A stretch of 45,169 nucleotides of DNA, taken from DATJHM01 sp035493895. GTDB lineage: Bacteria; Chloroflexota; Ktedonobacteria; Ktedonobacterales; Ktedonobacteraceae. Below are positions 33,991 through 41,176 of this stretch, one piece after another. The notes under the pieces are model-generated. The model saw nothing but the letters and a program-made list of their open reading frames with translations, had not been told where the DNA came from and ran no database searches. The first letter of the stretch is position 1; each line of letters opens with the position of its first letter. Location: positions 1 through 45,169 of the forward strand of contig DATJHM010000175.1 of assembly GCA_035493895.1 (NCBI GenBank), written 5' to 3'. The translations under genes were made by a program, and so were the position numbers.

Positions 33991-34155
33991 ACCCTGGCTG
34001 ATACTAATAGAAGATGATATAATACTGCAACATGCTTTCAAACGTCGCTTGTAGTATTTGTGCTGTCGTCGTCTTATCGTGTATCAGAGCGCCTATGGCG
34101 GAAGGAAACTTCGCATAGCACTACTGTAGAGCATTTTTGTTGTCTGTGTATATTC

Positions 34156-35040
34156 ATGCCGCATGCACATGAACGGAGAATGGAAGTGTCTCATCAATTA
34201 TTGCGTTGTGGAAGGAGTTGGGTAGGCACATTTTTCGTCGGTCTGGCTCTTTTTGTGATTAGCCTGTTCGCGATGCATCTGACCGACAACTCGAATCTCT
34301 ATCCGACGGTTATCCTCATTGGCAATTTCCTCGTCCCAGTCGCTTTTGTGGCGTTTCTCTATGACCATCGGCATTTTAGCACGCTGTCGCCGTTCACACT
34401 TGTGATCAGCTTCGCCATTGGGGGCGTACTGGGTGTCGCCGGGGCCTCTCTTCTGGAATCTTTATTGGTGACGCAGCCCAGCAATCCTGCTCAGGATTTA
34501 TCGCTATCGAGCGCTCTGCTTATTGGTTTCATTGAAGAGGGATGTAAGATCATGGTTGTCATTTTGCTGGCCTGGTGGACGCCACATAATTCGGAGCTGG
34601 ATGGCATGCTTCTAGGGGGCGCGGTCGGCATGGGATTTGCGGCACTGGAGAGTACAGGCTACGCATTCACGGCTTTTGTGACAACCGGGGGACAGATCGA
34701 TGCTTCTATCGATGCGACGATTCTGCGGGGTGTGCTGGCACCTTTCGGACATGGGCTCTGGACGGCTATTTTCGGCGCGATCCTTTTCCGCCATTGTAAA
34801 CCATATCGCTTCCGTTTCACCATTCCGGTGCTTCTTACCTATGTTTTCATCTCTGTTCTGCATGGGCTCTGGGATGGGACGCCCGAAACCATGATCGGTT
34901 GGGTTATCCCCCCCGGTATTTTGATCTCGCCCATGATGCTGTTCTTGAGCGCTATTGGCCTGCTTACCCTGATCTTCATCTATCGGCGTGCGCTTGCCCA
35001 CCGACGGCAAGTGCTCATCGCCACTATGCCGATGCAATAA
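34156..35040 (+). CDS. PrsW-family intramembrane metalloprotease
   Basis: About 294 residues with roughly eight to nine helices. The three conserved metal-site helices of PrsW (site-1 protease of the RsiW pathway, a CAAX-protease relative) are visible: GFIEEGCKIMVV (EExxK), GFAALESTGYAF (Glu), and FGHGLWTAIFGA with VLHGLWDG (His). PrsW cuts membrane anti-sigma factors or processes peptides. Start is uncertain: ATG 34156 has no ribosome site, ATG 34180 has GGAG too close, and GTG 34186 has GGAG at 7 nt. The next gene on the other strand encodes a double-glycine-leader peptide; any link is conjecture. Confidence 0.86.
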   Translation: MPHAHERRMEVSHQLLRCGRSWVGTFFVGLALFVISLFAMHLTDNSNLYPTVILIGNFLVPVAFVAFLYDHRHFSTLSPFTLVISFAIGGVLGVAGASLLESLLVTQPSNPAQDLSLSSALLIGFIEEGCKIMVVILLAWWTPHNSELDGMLLGGAVGMGFAALESTGYAFTAFVTTGGQIDASIDATILRGVLAPFGHGLWTAIFGAILFRHCKPYRFRFTIPVLLTYVFISVLHGLWDGTPETMIGWVIPPGILISPMMLFLSAIGLLTLIFIYRRALAHRRQVLIATMPMQ

Positions 35041-35132
35041 CGATGCCGCTTCCCATCAACGACGACACGCTTCTCCGCGACAGGAATGCCCTGTTGATTG
35101 CGAGCTGCATGCATCAATGAATGGGTTCAAAG

Positions 35133-35177
35133 AAGGGAGCTGGCAACGTACCCGAAAGGGTAACGCGCCAGCTCCCT
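35133..35177. terminator. Bidirectional terminator-like hairpin between PrsW and peptide gene
   Basis: AGGGAGCTGGC (35133-35143) pairs with GCCAGCTCCCT (35167-35177); inside it TACCC-GAAA-GGGTA forms a second stem. It sits between convergent genes. The remainder up to 35350 shows nothing else. Confidence 0.6.
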
Positions 35178-35350
35178 ACTACTCTACGATACGCCCACCG
35201 CCTGAAGCTGATCAAAAAGACAAGCGTATGGTCGGCGAACTTCCAGATGTGACGCAAGTGAGTCTTGCCGTGTGCCTGGCAAAAGGGCCGCTTTGCAGTC
35301 CCTTTCTCAATAGTTACTTACAACTCCTCATTTCGCGAGCCGCAATTTTC

Positions 35351-35560
35351 CTAGCGCTTCCAATGGATACGACCATGTCGGCGGTTACGATGAGCACCAA
35401 CATCATAGCGCTCATAGGTACGATTGTAAGGAATGCCTTGCGCTCCTCTGATTTGCGTAAGCTCACTATCGCTGAGTTCTACTTCGCTCTGCTGATTTAG
35501 ATGTTCTTGCAGCTTCTGATTTTCAGCCTCTGCAACTAGATAGATAGTCTCCTGCTGCAT
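35351..35560 (-). CDS. Double-glycine-leader peptide precursor (bacteriocin/RiPP-like)
   Basis: 69 residues from ATG 35558-35560, which has AAGGAG exactly 8 nt upstream. Residues 28-40 are ELSDSELTQIRGA, which fit the double-glycine leader rule at every position: Leu -12, Ser -11, Glu -8, Leu -7, Ile -4, Gly -2, Ala -1. Peptidase C39 ABC exporters cut after such leaders. The 29-residue core starts QGIPYNRTYERYDV and ends HRNRRHGRIHWKR; it has 7 Arg, 1 Lys, 3 His, only two acids and no Cys or Ser, so it is not lanthipeptide-like. An exported cationic antimicrobial or signal peptide is likely (inference). No exporter or modifying enzyme is in the window; a PrsW protease gene is the convergent neighbour. 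Confidence 0.6.
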   Translation of the reverse strand: MQQETIYLVAEAENQKLQEHLNQQSEVELSDSELTQIRGAQGIPYNRTYERYDVGAHRNRRHGRIHWKR

Positions 35561-35596
35561 TTCCAACTCTCCTTCTGCTGATTTCTGAAGTCATCA

Positions 35597-35618
35597 GGTA
35601 ATTACCAGGGTAATTACC
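35597..35618. promoter_or_regulatory. Tandem palindromic operator before the peptide gene
   Basis: Two perfect copies of the 10-bp palindrome GGTAATTACC at 35597-35606 and 35609-35618, separated by AG. The 12-bp period puts both on nearly the same face of the helix. They lie 37 bp upstream of the peptide start codon. The 62-aa HTH gene divergent to it encodes one candidate binder. Confidence 0.65.
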
Positions 35619-35881
35619 TCATCTACAAGCTACAGTACCCATTTGTTGGCAGTATAGACGATGAGATGCTGATGTACATCACCCAAAAGAGGTATTGTAC
35701 ATTCTTCTTTTGAGGAATTCACCTCATTCTTTGTTTCTTTACATAAATCATACATATTTTTTAAGATCAGTGATTATACTTTTCTCTTAAAAGAGAAAGA
35801 AAACTCTTTTGCAACTTTTTTTTGTTCGTGACCAGAAGGAAAACGTTTTTCTTTTCTTTTAGAGAAGTGGAGTTGAAAAAT

Positions 35882-36070
35882 ATGCAAGAACTGTTAACTG
35901 TATCTGAGGTGGCTCGTATTCTTCGTGTCGATACTACAACTGTGCGACGCTGGGTGAAGCAGGGTATTCTGGAGGCCATCTCCTTACCTCATGTCAATGC
36001 CAGGCAGGGGTATCGTATCAAGCGTGAAACCCTCAATGCTATGCTCGGAGAGAGCCTGAGACCCGCATAG
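35882..36070 (+). CDS. Small HTH DNA-binding protein (excisionase/MerR-like)
   Basis: 62 residues from ATG 35882, with GGAG 9 nt upstream. LLTVSEVARILRVDTTTVRRWVKQGILEA is the helix-turn-helix and wing of the HTH_17 (excisionase/BldC) group, and VNARQGYRIKRETLNAML completes the fold. Such small proteins act as recombination directionality factors or as regulators. No integrase or attachment site is nearby, so a regulator is more likely. It is transcribed away from the peptide gene, with the tandem GGTAATTACC sites in between. Confidence 0.85.
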   Translation: MQELLTVSEVARILRVDTTTVRRWVKQGILEAISLPHVNARQGYRIKRETLNAMLGESLRPA

Positions 36071-36317
36071 AAGATTCGCCCCCTGCCCTGAATGCGTGGC
36101 TCAGTCTGATCATGGTATATATGCATTTCTATGTATGGATGGTAACTCTGAGAGGAGCGTAGCGTCAGGTCAGGTGAAAAGATATATGATCCTGTATGGG
36201 ATTGATACAAAGGGAAAGAATGGGATGGGTCCTCGAGGCTAGAGGTAGGGACTGCGCTTTCTGCCTGTTTGCCTCCTCCCGCAGCTCTCTCCGCCCGTCC
36301 CTTCCCTTTTATCTCAA

Positions 36318-36989
36318 CTAGAGCAACGTTGTCTGCAACTCCTGAAAAATACGTTGTATGCCATGCTCCGCATTCCTGATATGAATCTCCAGCGCATGCG
36401 TCGCCTCTGCCGTATCCCCCTTTGCCAGCGCATCCACGATCGTGCGATGCTCACCATAGTTGGTCAGCGTATGGGCGTGGGCGTTGCGATAGAAAGCGCG
36501 TACCGGGACGTATTGTGCATGGAGTCCCCTATAAAGCCGCTCGATGAGGGGATTGTGGGCCAGACGAATCAGGGCGTGGTGCAGCTGCACATCCAGCTCA
36601 TTGAAGGACAGATAGTCAAATGGACCCTCGTCGTAGACCATGGCATCCATGCGCTCTATATAGCTATATAACTCCTGAATCTCTTCGATCTGAGGCCGCG
36701 CATGCGTTACGGCGAACAGTTCCATCATCAGACGCGCTTCCAGAATGTTATGCACATCCTGACTTGACAACTGGCGTACAAAAGTACCTACACGCGGCCG
36801 CACAACAAGCAACCCCTCCTGCGCTAGACGACTGGTTGCCTCTACAACTGGCTGACGACTGATGCCCAGTTGTTTCGCGATATGCTCGATATCCAATTTC
36901 TGACCGGCCGTGTAGCTATTCTGAAAAATAAGCTCTCGTAATTGCTGATAGGCTTCATCCACCAGCCGTTCCTGAACTATTGGTTTCAT
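36318..36989 (-). CDS. GntR-family (FCD) transcriptional regulator
   Basis: 223 residues from the ATG at 36987-36989 (MKPIVQERLVDEAY); an upstream in-frame ATG at 37022 lies inside the operator. The winged HTH reads EAYQQLRELIFQNSYTAGQK and IAKQLGISRQPVVEATSRLA; the C-terminal FCD domain has the metal-site pattern FNELDVQLHHALIRLAHN and YGEHRTIVDALAKGD..HIRNAEH. FCD members sense organic or sugar acids. It diverges from a SDR/RraA/mannonate-dehydratase operon, and two ATGTAATATGTTAC sites lie between them, so it most likely represses both. Confidence 0.93.
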   Translation of the reverse strand: MKPIVQERLVDEAYQQLRELIFQNSYTAGQKLDIEHIAKQLGISRQPVVEATSRLAQEGLLVVRPRVGTFVRQLSSQDVHNILEARLMMELFAVTHARPQIEEIQELYSYIERMDAMVYDEGPFDYLSFNELDVQLHHALIRLAHNPLIERLYRGLHAQYVPVRAFYRNAHAHTLTNYGEHRTIVDALAKGDTAEATHALEIHIRNAEHGIQRIFQELQTTLL

Positions 36990-37020
36990 GGCTTTCTGTC
37001 GCTTCCCCTTGCATCCTGGC

Positions 37021-37057
37021 ATGTAATATGTTACTACTAGTATGTAATATGTTACAT
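37021..37057. promoter_or_regulatory. Two GntR-type operators in the divergent gap
   Basis: ATGTAA-TATG-TTACAT is complete at 37042-37057; a copy missing only the last two bases lies at 37021-37034. They are 21 bp apart, two helical turns. GTAA-n4-TTAC symmetry fits FCD-type GntR operators. Confidence 0.75.
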
Positions 37058-37146
37058 GAGGAGGAAAATTTCGTCAACACACGGAAAAATCGTTTCTATG
37101 GACCTGATCGCTTTATTGCCAGATGTAGCAAGCAAAGGGATTCCTT

Positions 37147-37950
37147 ATGTCGGAAACGGAGGAACAGAAACCACTTCTGTTAGCTCAGCAGACCGCCATC
37201 GTCACGGGCGCGGCCCATGGCATCGGCCAGGGTATTGCCGTCGAAATGGCTCAGGCGGGCGCTCATATCGTGCTCGCTGATGTGGATGAGGAGGGGATGG
37301 CGGAAACGAAACGTCTGATCATTGCCCATGGTGGGGTATGTTTGAGTGTACATACTGATGTCCAGGATATTGAACAATGTCATCAGCTGGTTGATGCTGC
37401 TCTTCAGCATTTTGGTAGCGTCGATATTCTGGTGAATAACGCCGGTATCAATACCCCTCCTCCCAGGAGCATCCTGGAGGTTTCGCCCGATTCCTATGAC
37501 CGCGTCTTACACACAAATCTGCGCGGCTCTTTTTTTCTGACGCAATATATGGCACAAAAGATGATTGAGCACAAGACGCAGGGCTCGATTCTCTTTACTT
37601 CTTCAACGCATGCGCGCATTATCAGTATGCAGCCTGCATATAGCGCCTCCAAGGCCGCTATCGAGATGCTGGTGCGCGAATTGGCCGTGGACCTGGCCCA
37701 ATATGGCATTCGTGTCAATGCGGTGGCCCCCGGCTCGATTGCTATCAGGGGAGAAGTTGAAAGGCGCACGCAGTTTGTCCCTCTTGGCTTCAGAGGCGTT
37801 CCGGCCGATATCGCGCATGCGATGATCTTCCTTGCTTCGAAGTATGCCAGGTATATCACGGGGCAGACGCTTACTGTCGACGGAGGTTTCTCTTTAACGC
37901 ACCCACCTCAATGGGTGAGAAAAGATTTTGTCCAGAATACACCGCAATAA
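37147..37950 (+). CDS. SDR-family oxidoreductase, first gene of sugar-acid operon
   Basis: 267 residues. AIVTGAAHGIGQGIA is the TGxxxGxG NAD(P) site, ILVNNAGINTPP the NNAG motif, SSTHARIISMQPAYSASKAA supplies the catalytic Ser, Tyr and Lys (YSASK), and RVNAVAPGSI follows. Asp in VLADVDEEG at the end of strand 2 favours NAD. In this operon, with a mannonate dehydratase-like enzyme, it could oxidise or reduce a hexuronate or aldonate; fuconate or fructuronate are candidates, not proven. AAAGGGA precedes the ATG. Twenty bases separate it from the next gene. Confidence 0.9.
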   Translation: MSETEEQKPLLLAQQTAIVTGAAHGIGQGIAVEMAQAGAHIVLADVDEEGMAETKRLIIAHGGVCLSVHTDVQDIEQCHQLVDAALQHFGSVDILVNNAGINTPPPRSILEVSPDSYDRVLHTNLRGSFFLTQYMAQKMIEHKTQGSILFTSSTHARIISMQPAYSASKAAIEMLVRELAVDLAQYGIRVNAVAPGSIAIRGEVERRTQFVPLGFRGVPADIAHAMIFLASKYARYITGQTLTVDGGFSLTHPPQWVRKDFVQNTPQ

Positions 37951-37969
37951 GAATTGGAGGTTTCACTCT

Positions 37970-38722
37970 ATGGCAGAGTCGCAAATTCGCCATCTTTCTA
38001 TCACTGATCTTGAACGCATCCAGCGTTTCCGTACGGCGGGGTACGGAGGCAGCGTCTCAGATGTGCTGAACCGGCTGGGTGTACGCGATACGATCTTTTC
38101 CTCTCAGTTCACTCCTCTGCGTCAGGGGATGCAGCTCGTCGGGCGCGCCCTGCCCATCAAATTGCACTCTCAGGTGGAGCGCACGCTGACGCCGGAAGAG
38201 AAAAAGGCTCAGCAGGCGAAATGGGATGCCGAGGGTGGCCATCCCCAACGCCGTATGATGGAGAGCGTTGCCGCTGCCGCAGATGGTTCAATTCTCTGCT
38301 TTGATTGTGGCGGCGATATGCAGCCTGCGCATTTCGGCGAGATGAGCTGCCAGCTTGCCTACGCTCACGGCTGTCGCGGGATGTTGCTGGCGGGCAATTG
38401 TCGCGATACGCAATATGTGCTCAAGATGCCGGATTTCCCTATTTTTAGTTTCGGTACACGTCCAAATGCCTTCGGAGGCTGGGGCATTACCGATGTGAAT
38501 AAGCCCATCTATCTCCCAGGCCACATGACGCACTATGTCCGCGTGATGCCCGGAGATTTCATCTTTGGGGATAACGATGGCGTGCAGCTCATTCCCGGCG
38601 AACTGGTCGATGAGGTACTGCTGCAAGTGGAAGCGATCTTCGAAAAAGAAAATGACGAGCGCGAAAAGCTTGCCGCTGGCATGACGGTCGATGAGGTCTA
38701 TCGCATCTTTGGCGTTCTGTAG
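37970..38722 (+). CDS. RraA-family protein (oxo-acid aldolase/decarboxylase-like)
   Basis: 250 residues from ATG 37970 with GGAGG 8 nt upstream. SVSDVLNRLGVRD, the central LAYAHGCRGMLLAGNCRDT (Arg-Asp metal/substrate pair) and VMPGDFIFGDNDGVQLIP are the RraA fold signature. Family members are 4-hydroxy-4-methyl-2-oxoglutarate aldolases or oxaloacetate decarboxylases; a few inhibit RNase E. Within a sugar-acid operon a lyase of a 2-oxo acid is the likely job. It is longer than RraA of E. coli (about 160), with an inserted helical part (TPEEKKAQQAKWDAEGGHPQ). Confidence 0.88.
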   Translation: MAESQIRHLSITDLERIQRFRTAGYGGSVSDVLNRLGVRDTIFSSQFTPLRQGMQLVGRALPIKLHSQVERTLTPEEKKAQQAKWDAEGGHPQRRMMESVAAAADGSILCFDCGGDMQPAHFGEMSCQLAYAHGCRGMLLAGNCRDTQYVLKMPDFPIFSFGTRPNAFGGWGITDVNKPIYLPGHMTHYVRVMPGDFIFGDNDGVQLIPGELVDEVLLQVEAIFEKENDEREKLAAGMTVDEVYRIFGVL

Positions 38723-38737
38723 GCGGAAGGGAGAGCT

Positions 38738-39688
38738 ATGCGATTTGCGCTATTTCAACGCCCCGAACCTCATGAGATGTGGCAGCTAGGTGCACAACTT
38801 GGCGTCACGGAAGCTGTCACCGGCATACCCACTGGCCCTGATGGCAAGCGCGCCTGGGACTTTCTGTCGATGCTGCGTATGAAGCAGCGCTTTGCCGATG
38901 CAGGCCTGAACATTGCGGTGATCGAGTCCGCGCCGCCCATGGATGCGATTAAGCTTGGTTTGCCGGAACGCGATGCGGAGATTGACGCTGTCTGTGAACT
39001 GCTCATCAGTATGGGCGCGGTCGGTATCCCGGTCTGGTGCTACAATTTCATGGCGGTCTTCGGCTGGCTGCGTACGTCGTTTACCACTGTGGGCCGTGGT
39101 GGGGCGATCGTGACGAGCTACGATCACGAGTTGATGGCGCATGCTCCTCTGACGCCTGCGGGGGAGGTCAGCGAAGAGCGACTCTGGGATAATTTCGCCT
39201 ATTTCCTCGAACGTGTGCTGCCAGTGGCCGAGAAAGCGGGCGTCAAACTGGCCCTGCATCCGGATGATCCGCCGATCTCGCCTATCAGGGGCGTGGGCAG
39301 AATTATGACGAGTGTCGAGGCTTTCCAGCGCGTGCTGGCCCTGGCTCCGAGTCCCTATAACGGCCTGACGTTCTGCCAGGGAAGCTTCACTACGATGGGT
39401 GCGCATATTCCCACGGCTATTCGCACTCTGAAGGATCACATTCATTTTGTGCACTTCCGCGACATTCGCGGGAATGCCAAACGCTTCGTCGAGACCTTCC
39501 ACGACGAGGGTCCGACGAATATGTTGGAGGCGATGCGTTGCTATAAAGAGATCGGTTTCAGCGGGGTTATGCGCCCCGACCACGTGCCGACGCTGACTGG
39601 CGATGCCAACGATACGCCCGGCTACACGACGCGTGGTCGCCTCTACGCAATCGGCTATATGCGCGGCCTCGCCGAGTCGCTGCAATAA
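38738..39688 (+). CDS. Mannonate dehydratase-like protein (UxuA family)
   Basis: 316 residues, a TIM-barrel of the xylose-isomerase-like group. LGVTEAVTGIP, VIESAPPMDAIKLG, GIPVWCYNFMAVFGW, LALHPDDPPISPIRGVGRIM, IHFVHFRDIRGN and MRPDHVPTLTGDANDTPGYT all match UxuA, which turns D-mannonate into 2-keto-3-deoxygluconate. The metal ligands (His and Cys/Asp in LHPDD, FCQGS, HFRD, RPDH) appear intact. It is shorter than E. coli UxuA (about 394), like many Gram-positive and Chloroflexota forms. GGGAGAG precedes the ATG. It closes the operon before a hairpin. Confidence 0.88.
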   Translation: MRFALFQRPEPHEMWQLGAQLGVTEAVTGIPTGPDGKRAWDFLSMLRMKQRFADAGLNIAVIESAPPMDAIKLGLPERDAEIDAVCELLISMGAVGIPVWCYNFMAVFGWLRTSFTTVGRGGAIVTSYDHELMAHAPLTPAGEVSEERLWDNFAYFLERVLPVAEKAGVKLALHPDDPPISPIRGVGRIMTSVEAFQRVLALAPSPYNGLTFCQGSFTTMGAHIPTAIRTLKDHIHFVHFRDIRGNAKRFVETFHDEGPTNMLEAMRCYKEIGFSGVMRPDHVPTLTGDANDTPGYTTRGRLYAIGYMRGLAESLQ

Positions 39689-39692
39689 GGAG

Positions 39693-39724
39693 GAATGGAG
39701 CAATGCATGTTCATTGCTCCATTC
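39693..39724 (+). terminator. Terminator after the sugar-acid operon
   Basis: GAATGGAGCAATG (39693-39705), 6-nt loop, CATTGCTCCATTC (39712-39724): a perfect 13-bp stem 5 nt past the stop. No T-run. Confidence 0.65.
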
Positions 39725-39771
39725 TCGAATCCGCTTATTTCGTCGTTTCCTGGCTTGATGGTGGTAAGCCA

Positions 39772-40353
39772 CTATGTGTCCAGTTTTTGCTCAGGATCGT
39801 GCTGTGGTTCCTGGAGGATCTTTCTGTGGAGCATCTGCTCCATCAGCAACCATCCTTCTTTACTTGCGTCAGAGCTGAAGGAAGGAGCAAAACCGAAGTT
39901 GAGATAAAGATTGACTGCCTGGTAACTCGTGGTTTGGGTAGTCAGATACGCTTTTTGATGATCTTTGGCCAGACGCGCCATCACTGCACTTAATAAAGGC
40001 TTAGACAGCTTCCTGCCCTGATAGCTGGGAACAATGCCAACCCAGTGTATGCGGCCTCGTTTCTCTCCTGCAACGTATCCATACCAGGCGGTGGCCGTCC
40101 CAATTGCCTCTCCATGTTTGTCTTCAAGCAAGAAGCAGCGATCTTCCAATTCGCTCAAGAAAGGACCAAATTCCGCCTGGAAATGCTCTAAAGCTTGTTC
40201 CTGGTTCGCAAATTCCCCGACTTCCGCCTCAATCCTGGCCCAGAGCCGCTCATCTCCTCTGACGAAGGTTCGGATAGTATAGTCGCTGGAGCAGGAAAAG
40301 TAAGGAAAATGGTCCATATGATCACGGATCATCTCAAGTGAAATTTCCTTCAT
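39772..40353 (-). CDS. GNAT-family N-acetyltransferase
   Basis: 193 residues. IHWVGIVPSYQGRKLSKPLL is motif A, the acetyl-CoA pyrophosphate loop (QGRKLS as Q/RxxGxG/A variant), and YLTTQTTSYQAVNLYLNFGF is motif B. The substrate is unknown. GAGGAG lies about 12 nt before the ATG. It is convergent with the sugar-acid operon and ends close to its hairpin. Confidence 0.88.
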   Translation of the reverse strand: MKEISLEMIRDHMDHFPYFSCSSDYTIRTFVRGDERLWARIEAEVGEFANQEQALEHFQAEFGPFLSELEDRCFLLEDKHGEAIGTATAWYGYVAGEKRGRIHWVGIVPSYQGRKLSKPLLSAVMARLAKDHQKAYLTTQTTSYQAVNLYLNFGFAPSFSSDASKEGWLLMEQMLHRKILQEPQHDPEQKLDT

Positions 40354-40653
40354 TTCGATCCATAACTCCTCATCATGAATAGTGTTGCTCTACTTTGCCA
40401 CAGCGTGATGCAAATGTCAATCAAGTAAAACCACTTCTATCCTATGCACATCTTTCCCTTGCATCGCTACACAAACATCTGGGATGGCATTCTTGTGTCC
40501 AGGTAAATCTATCCTCAGGCATAGAATGCACGCAATGAACTGGGTCACATCGTCAATGGAATAAGTATTCCCTTGTAGCGAGTTGTAAAGAATGATAGGT
40601 GAAGTCGTAGCTATTGATAAAATAGCGCTTTACCCTCGGGAGAAAACACACGT
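40354..40653. other. Intergenic region, 300 bp
   Basis: Between divergent GNAT and nitroreductase genes. A short GCTATT/AATAGC pairing is present near 40609-40625. I see no clear promoter, RNA or coding signal. Confidence 0.4.
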
Positions 40654-41064
40654 ATGCCCAATGATTTCAATCAATCGATAATTGACCAATTTCGTGCTAA
40701 TGGTGGCAAAGTTGGTGCTCCATTTGCCGATCGTCGCCTGCTGCTGCTGAACACAATCGGCGCCAAAAGCGGCCAGCCTCGTCTTATTCCACTGGCATAT
40801 ACGACGGATGGCGATCGTATCATTATTATCGCGTCCAAAGCGGGTGCCCCGACCAATCCTGACTGGTACTACAATCTGCTCGCCCATCCTCTTGTGACCG
40901 TCGAGCTTGGCCACGAGCGTTTTGAAGCACGTGCAACGGTTGCCAGTGATCAGGATCACGATCGCCTGTACGATCTGATGGTGGCTGAGAATGCGGGCTT
41001 CGATGAGTATCGTCGCAAGACCACACGCCAGATCCCGGTCGTTATCCTGGAACGCGTAGCCTGA
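40654..41064 (+). CDS. Deazaflavin-dependent nitroreductase family protein
   Basis: 136 residues, the usual size for this split-barrel family (DDN-type, PF04075). LLLLNTIGAKSGQPRLIPL, DRIIIIASKAGAPTNPDWYY and NLLAHPLVTVELGHERFEAR are the conserved strands that bind the cofactor F420 in Mycobacterium and related forms. Typical roles are reduction of quinones or nitro compounds. Whether this organism makes F420 is not shown in the window. GGGAG lies upstream of the ATG. It is a single-gene unit, ended by a strong terminator. Confidence 0.9.
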   Translation: MPNDFNQSIIDQFRANGGKVGAPFADRRLLLLNTIGAKSGQPRLIPLAYTTDGDRIIIIASKAGAPTNPDWYYNLLAHPLVTVELGHERFEARATVASDQDHDRLYDLMVAENAGFDEYRRKTTRQIPVVILERVA

Positions 41065-41107
41065 GCAAAAGCCCACTCTGTTGAAAGCTATTTCCCTCTG
41101 CACACAC

Positions 41108-41140
41108 GCAGGAACGTGCGTATTGCGTTCCTGCATTTTT
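41108..41140 (+). terminator. Rho-independent terminator after the nitroreductase gene
   Basis: GCAGGAACG (41108-41116), 9-nt loop, CGTTCCTGC (41126-41134), then ATTTTT. The clearest terminator in the window. Confidence 0.8.
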
Positions 41141-41176
41141 ATGTCAATTAATTTGGTCCGGTGTCGTCTGGTTTTT

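Noticed and set aside
35882..36070. Excisionase of an integrated element
   Set aside because: The HTH fits, but there is no integrase, attachment repeat or phage gene in the window; a small regulator is more likely.
39690..39735. tRNA-like arm (TCGAATCC) after the sugar-acid operon
   Set aside because: The bases around it form a plain 13-bp terminator-like stem; no acceptor, D or anticodon arms can be drawn.
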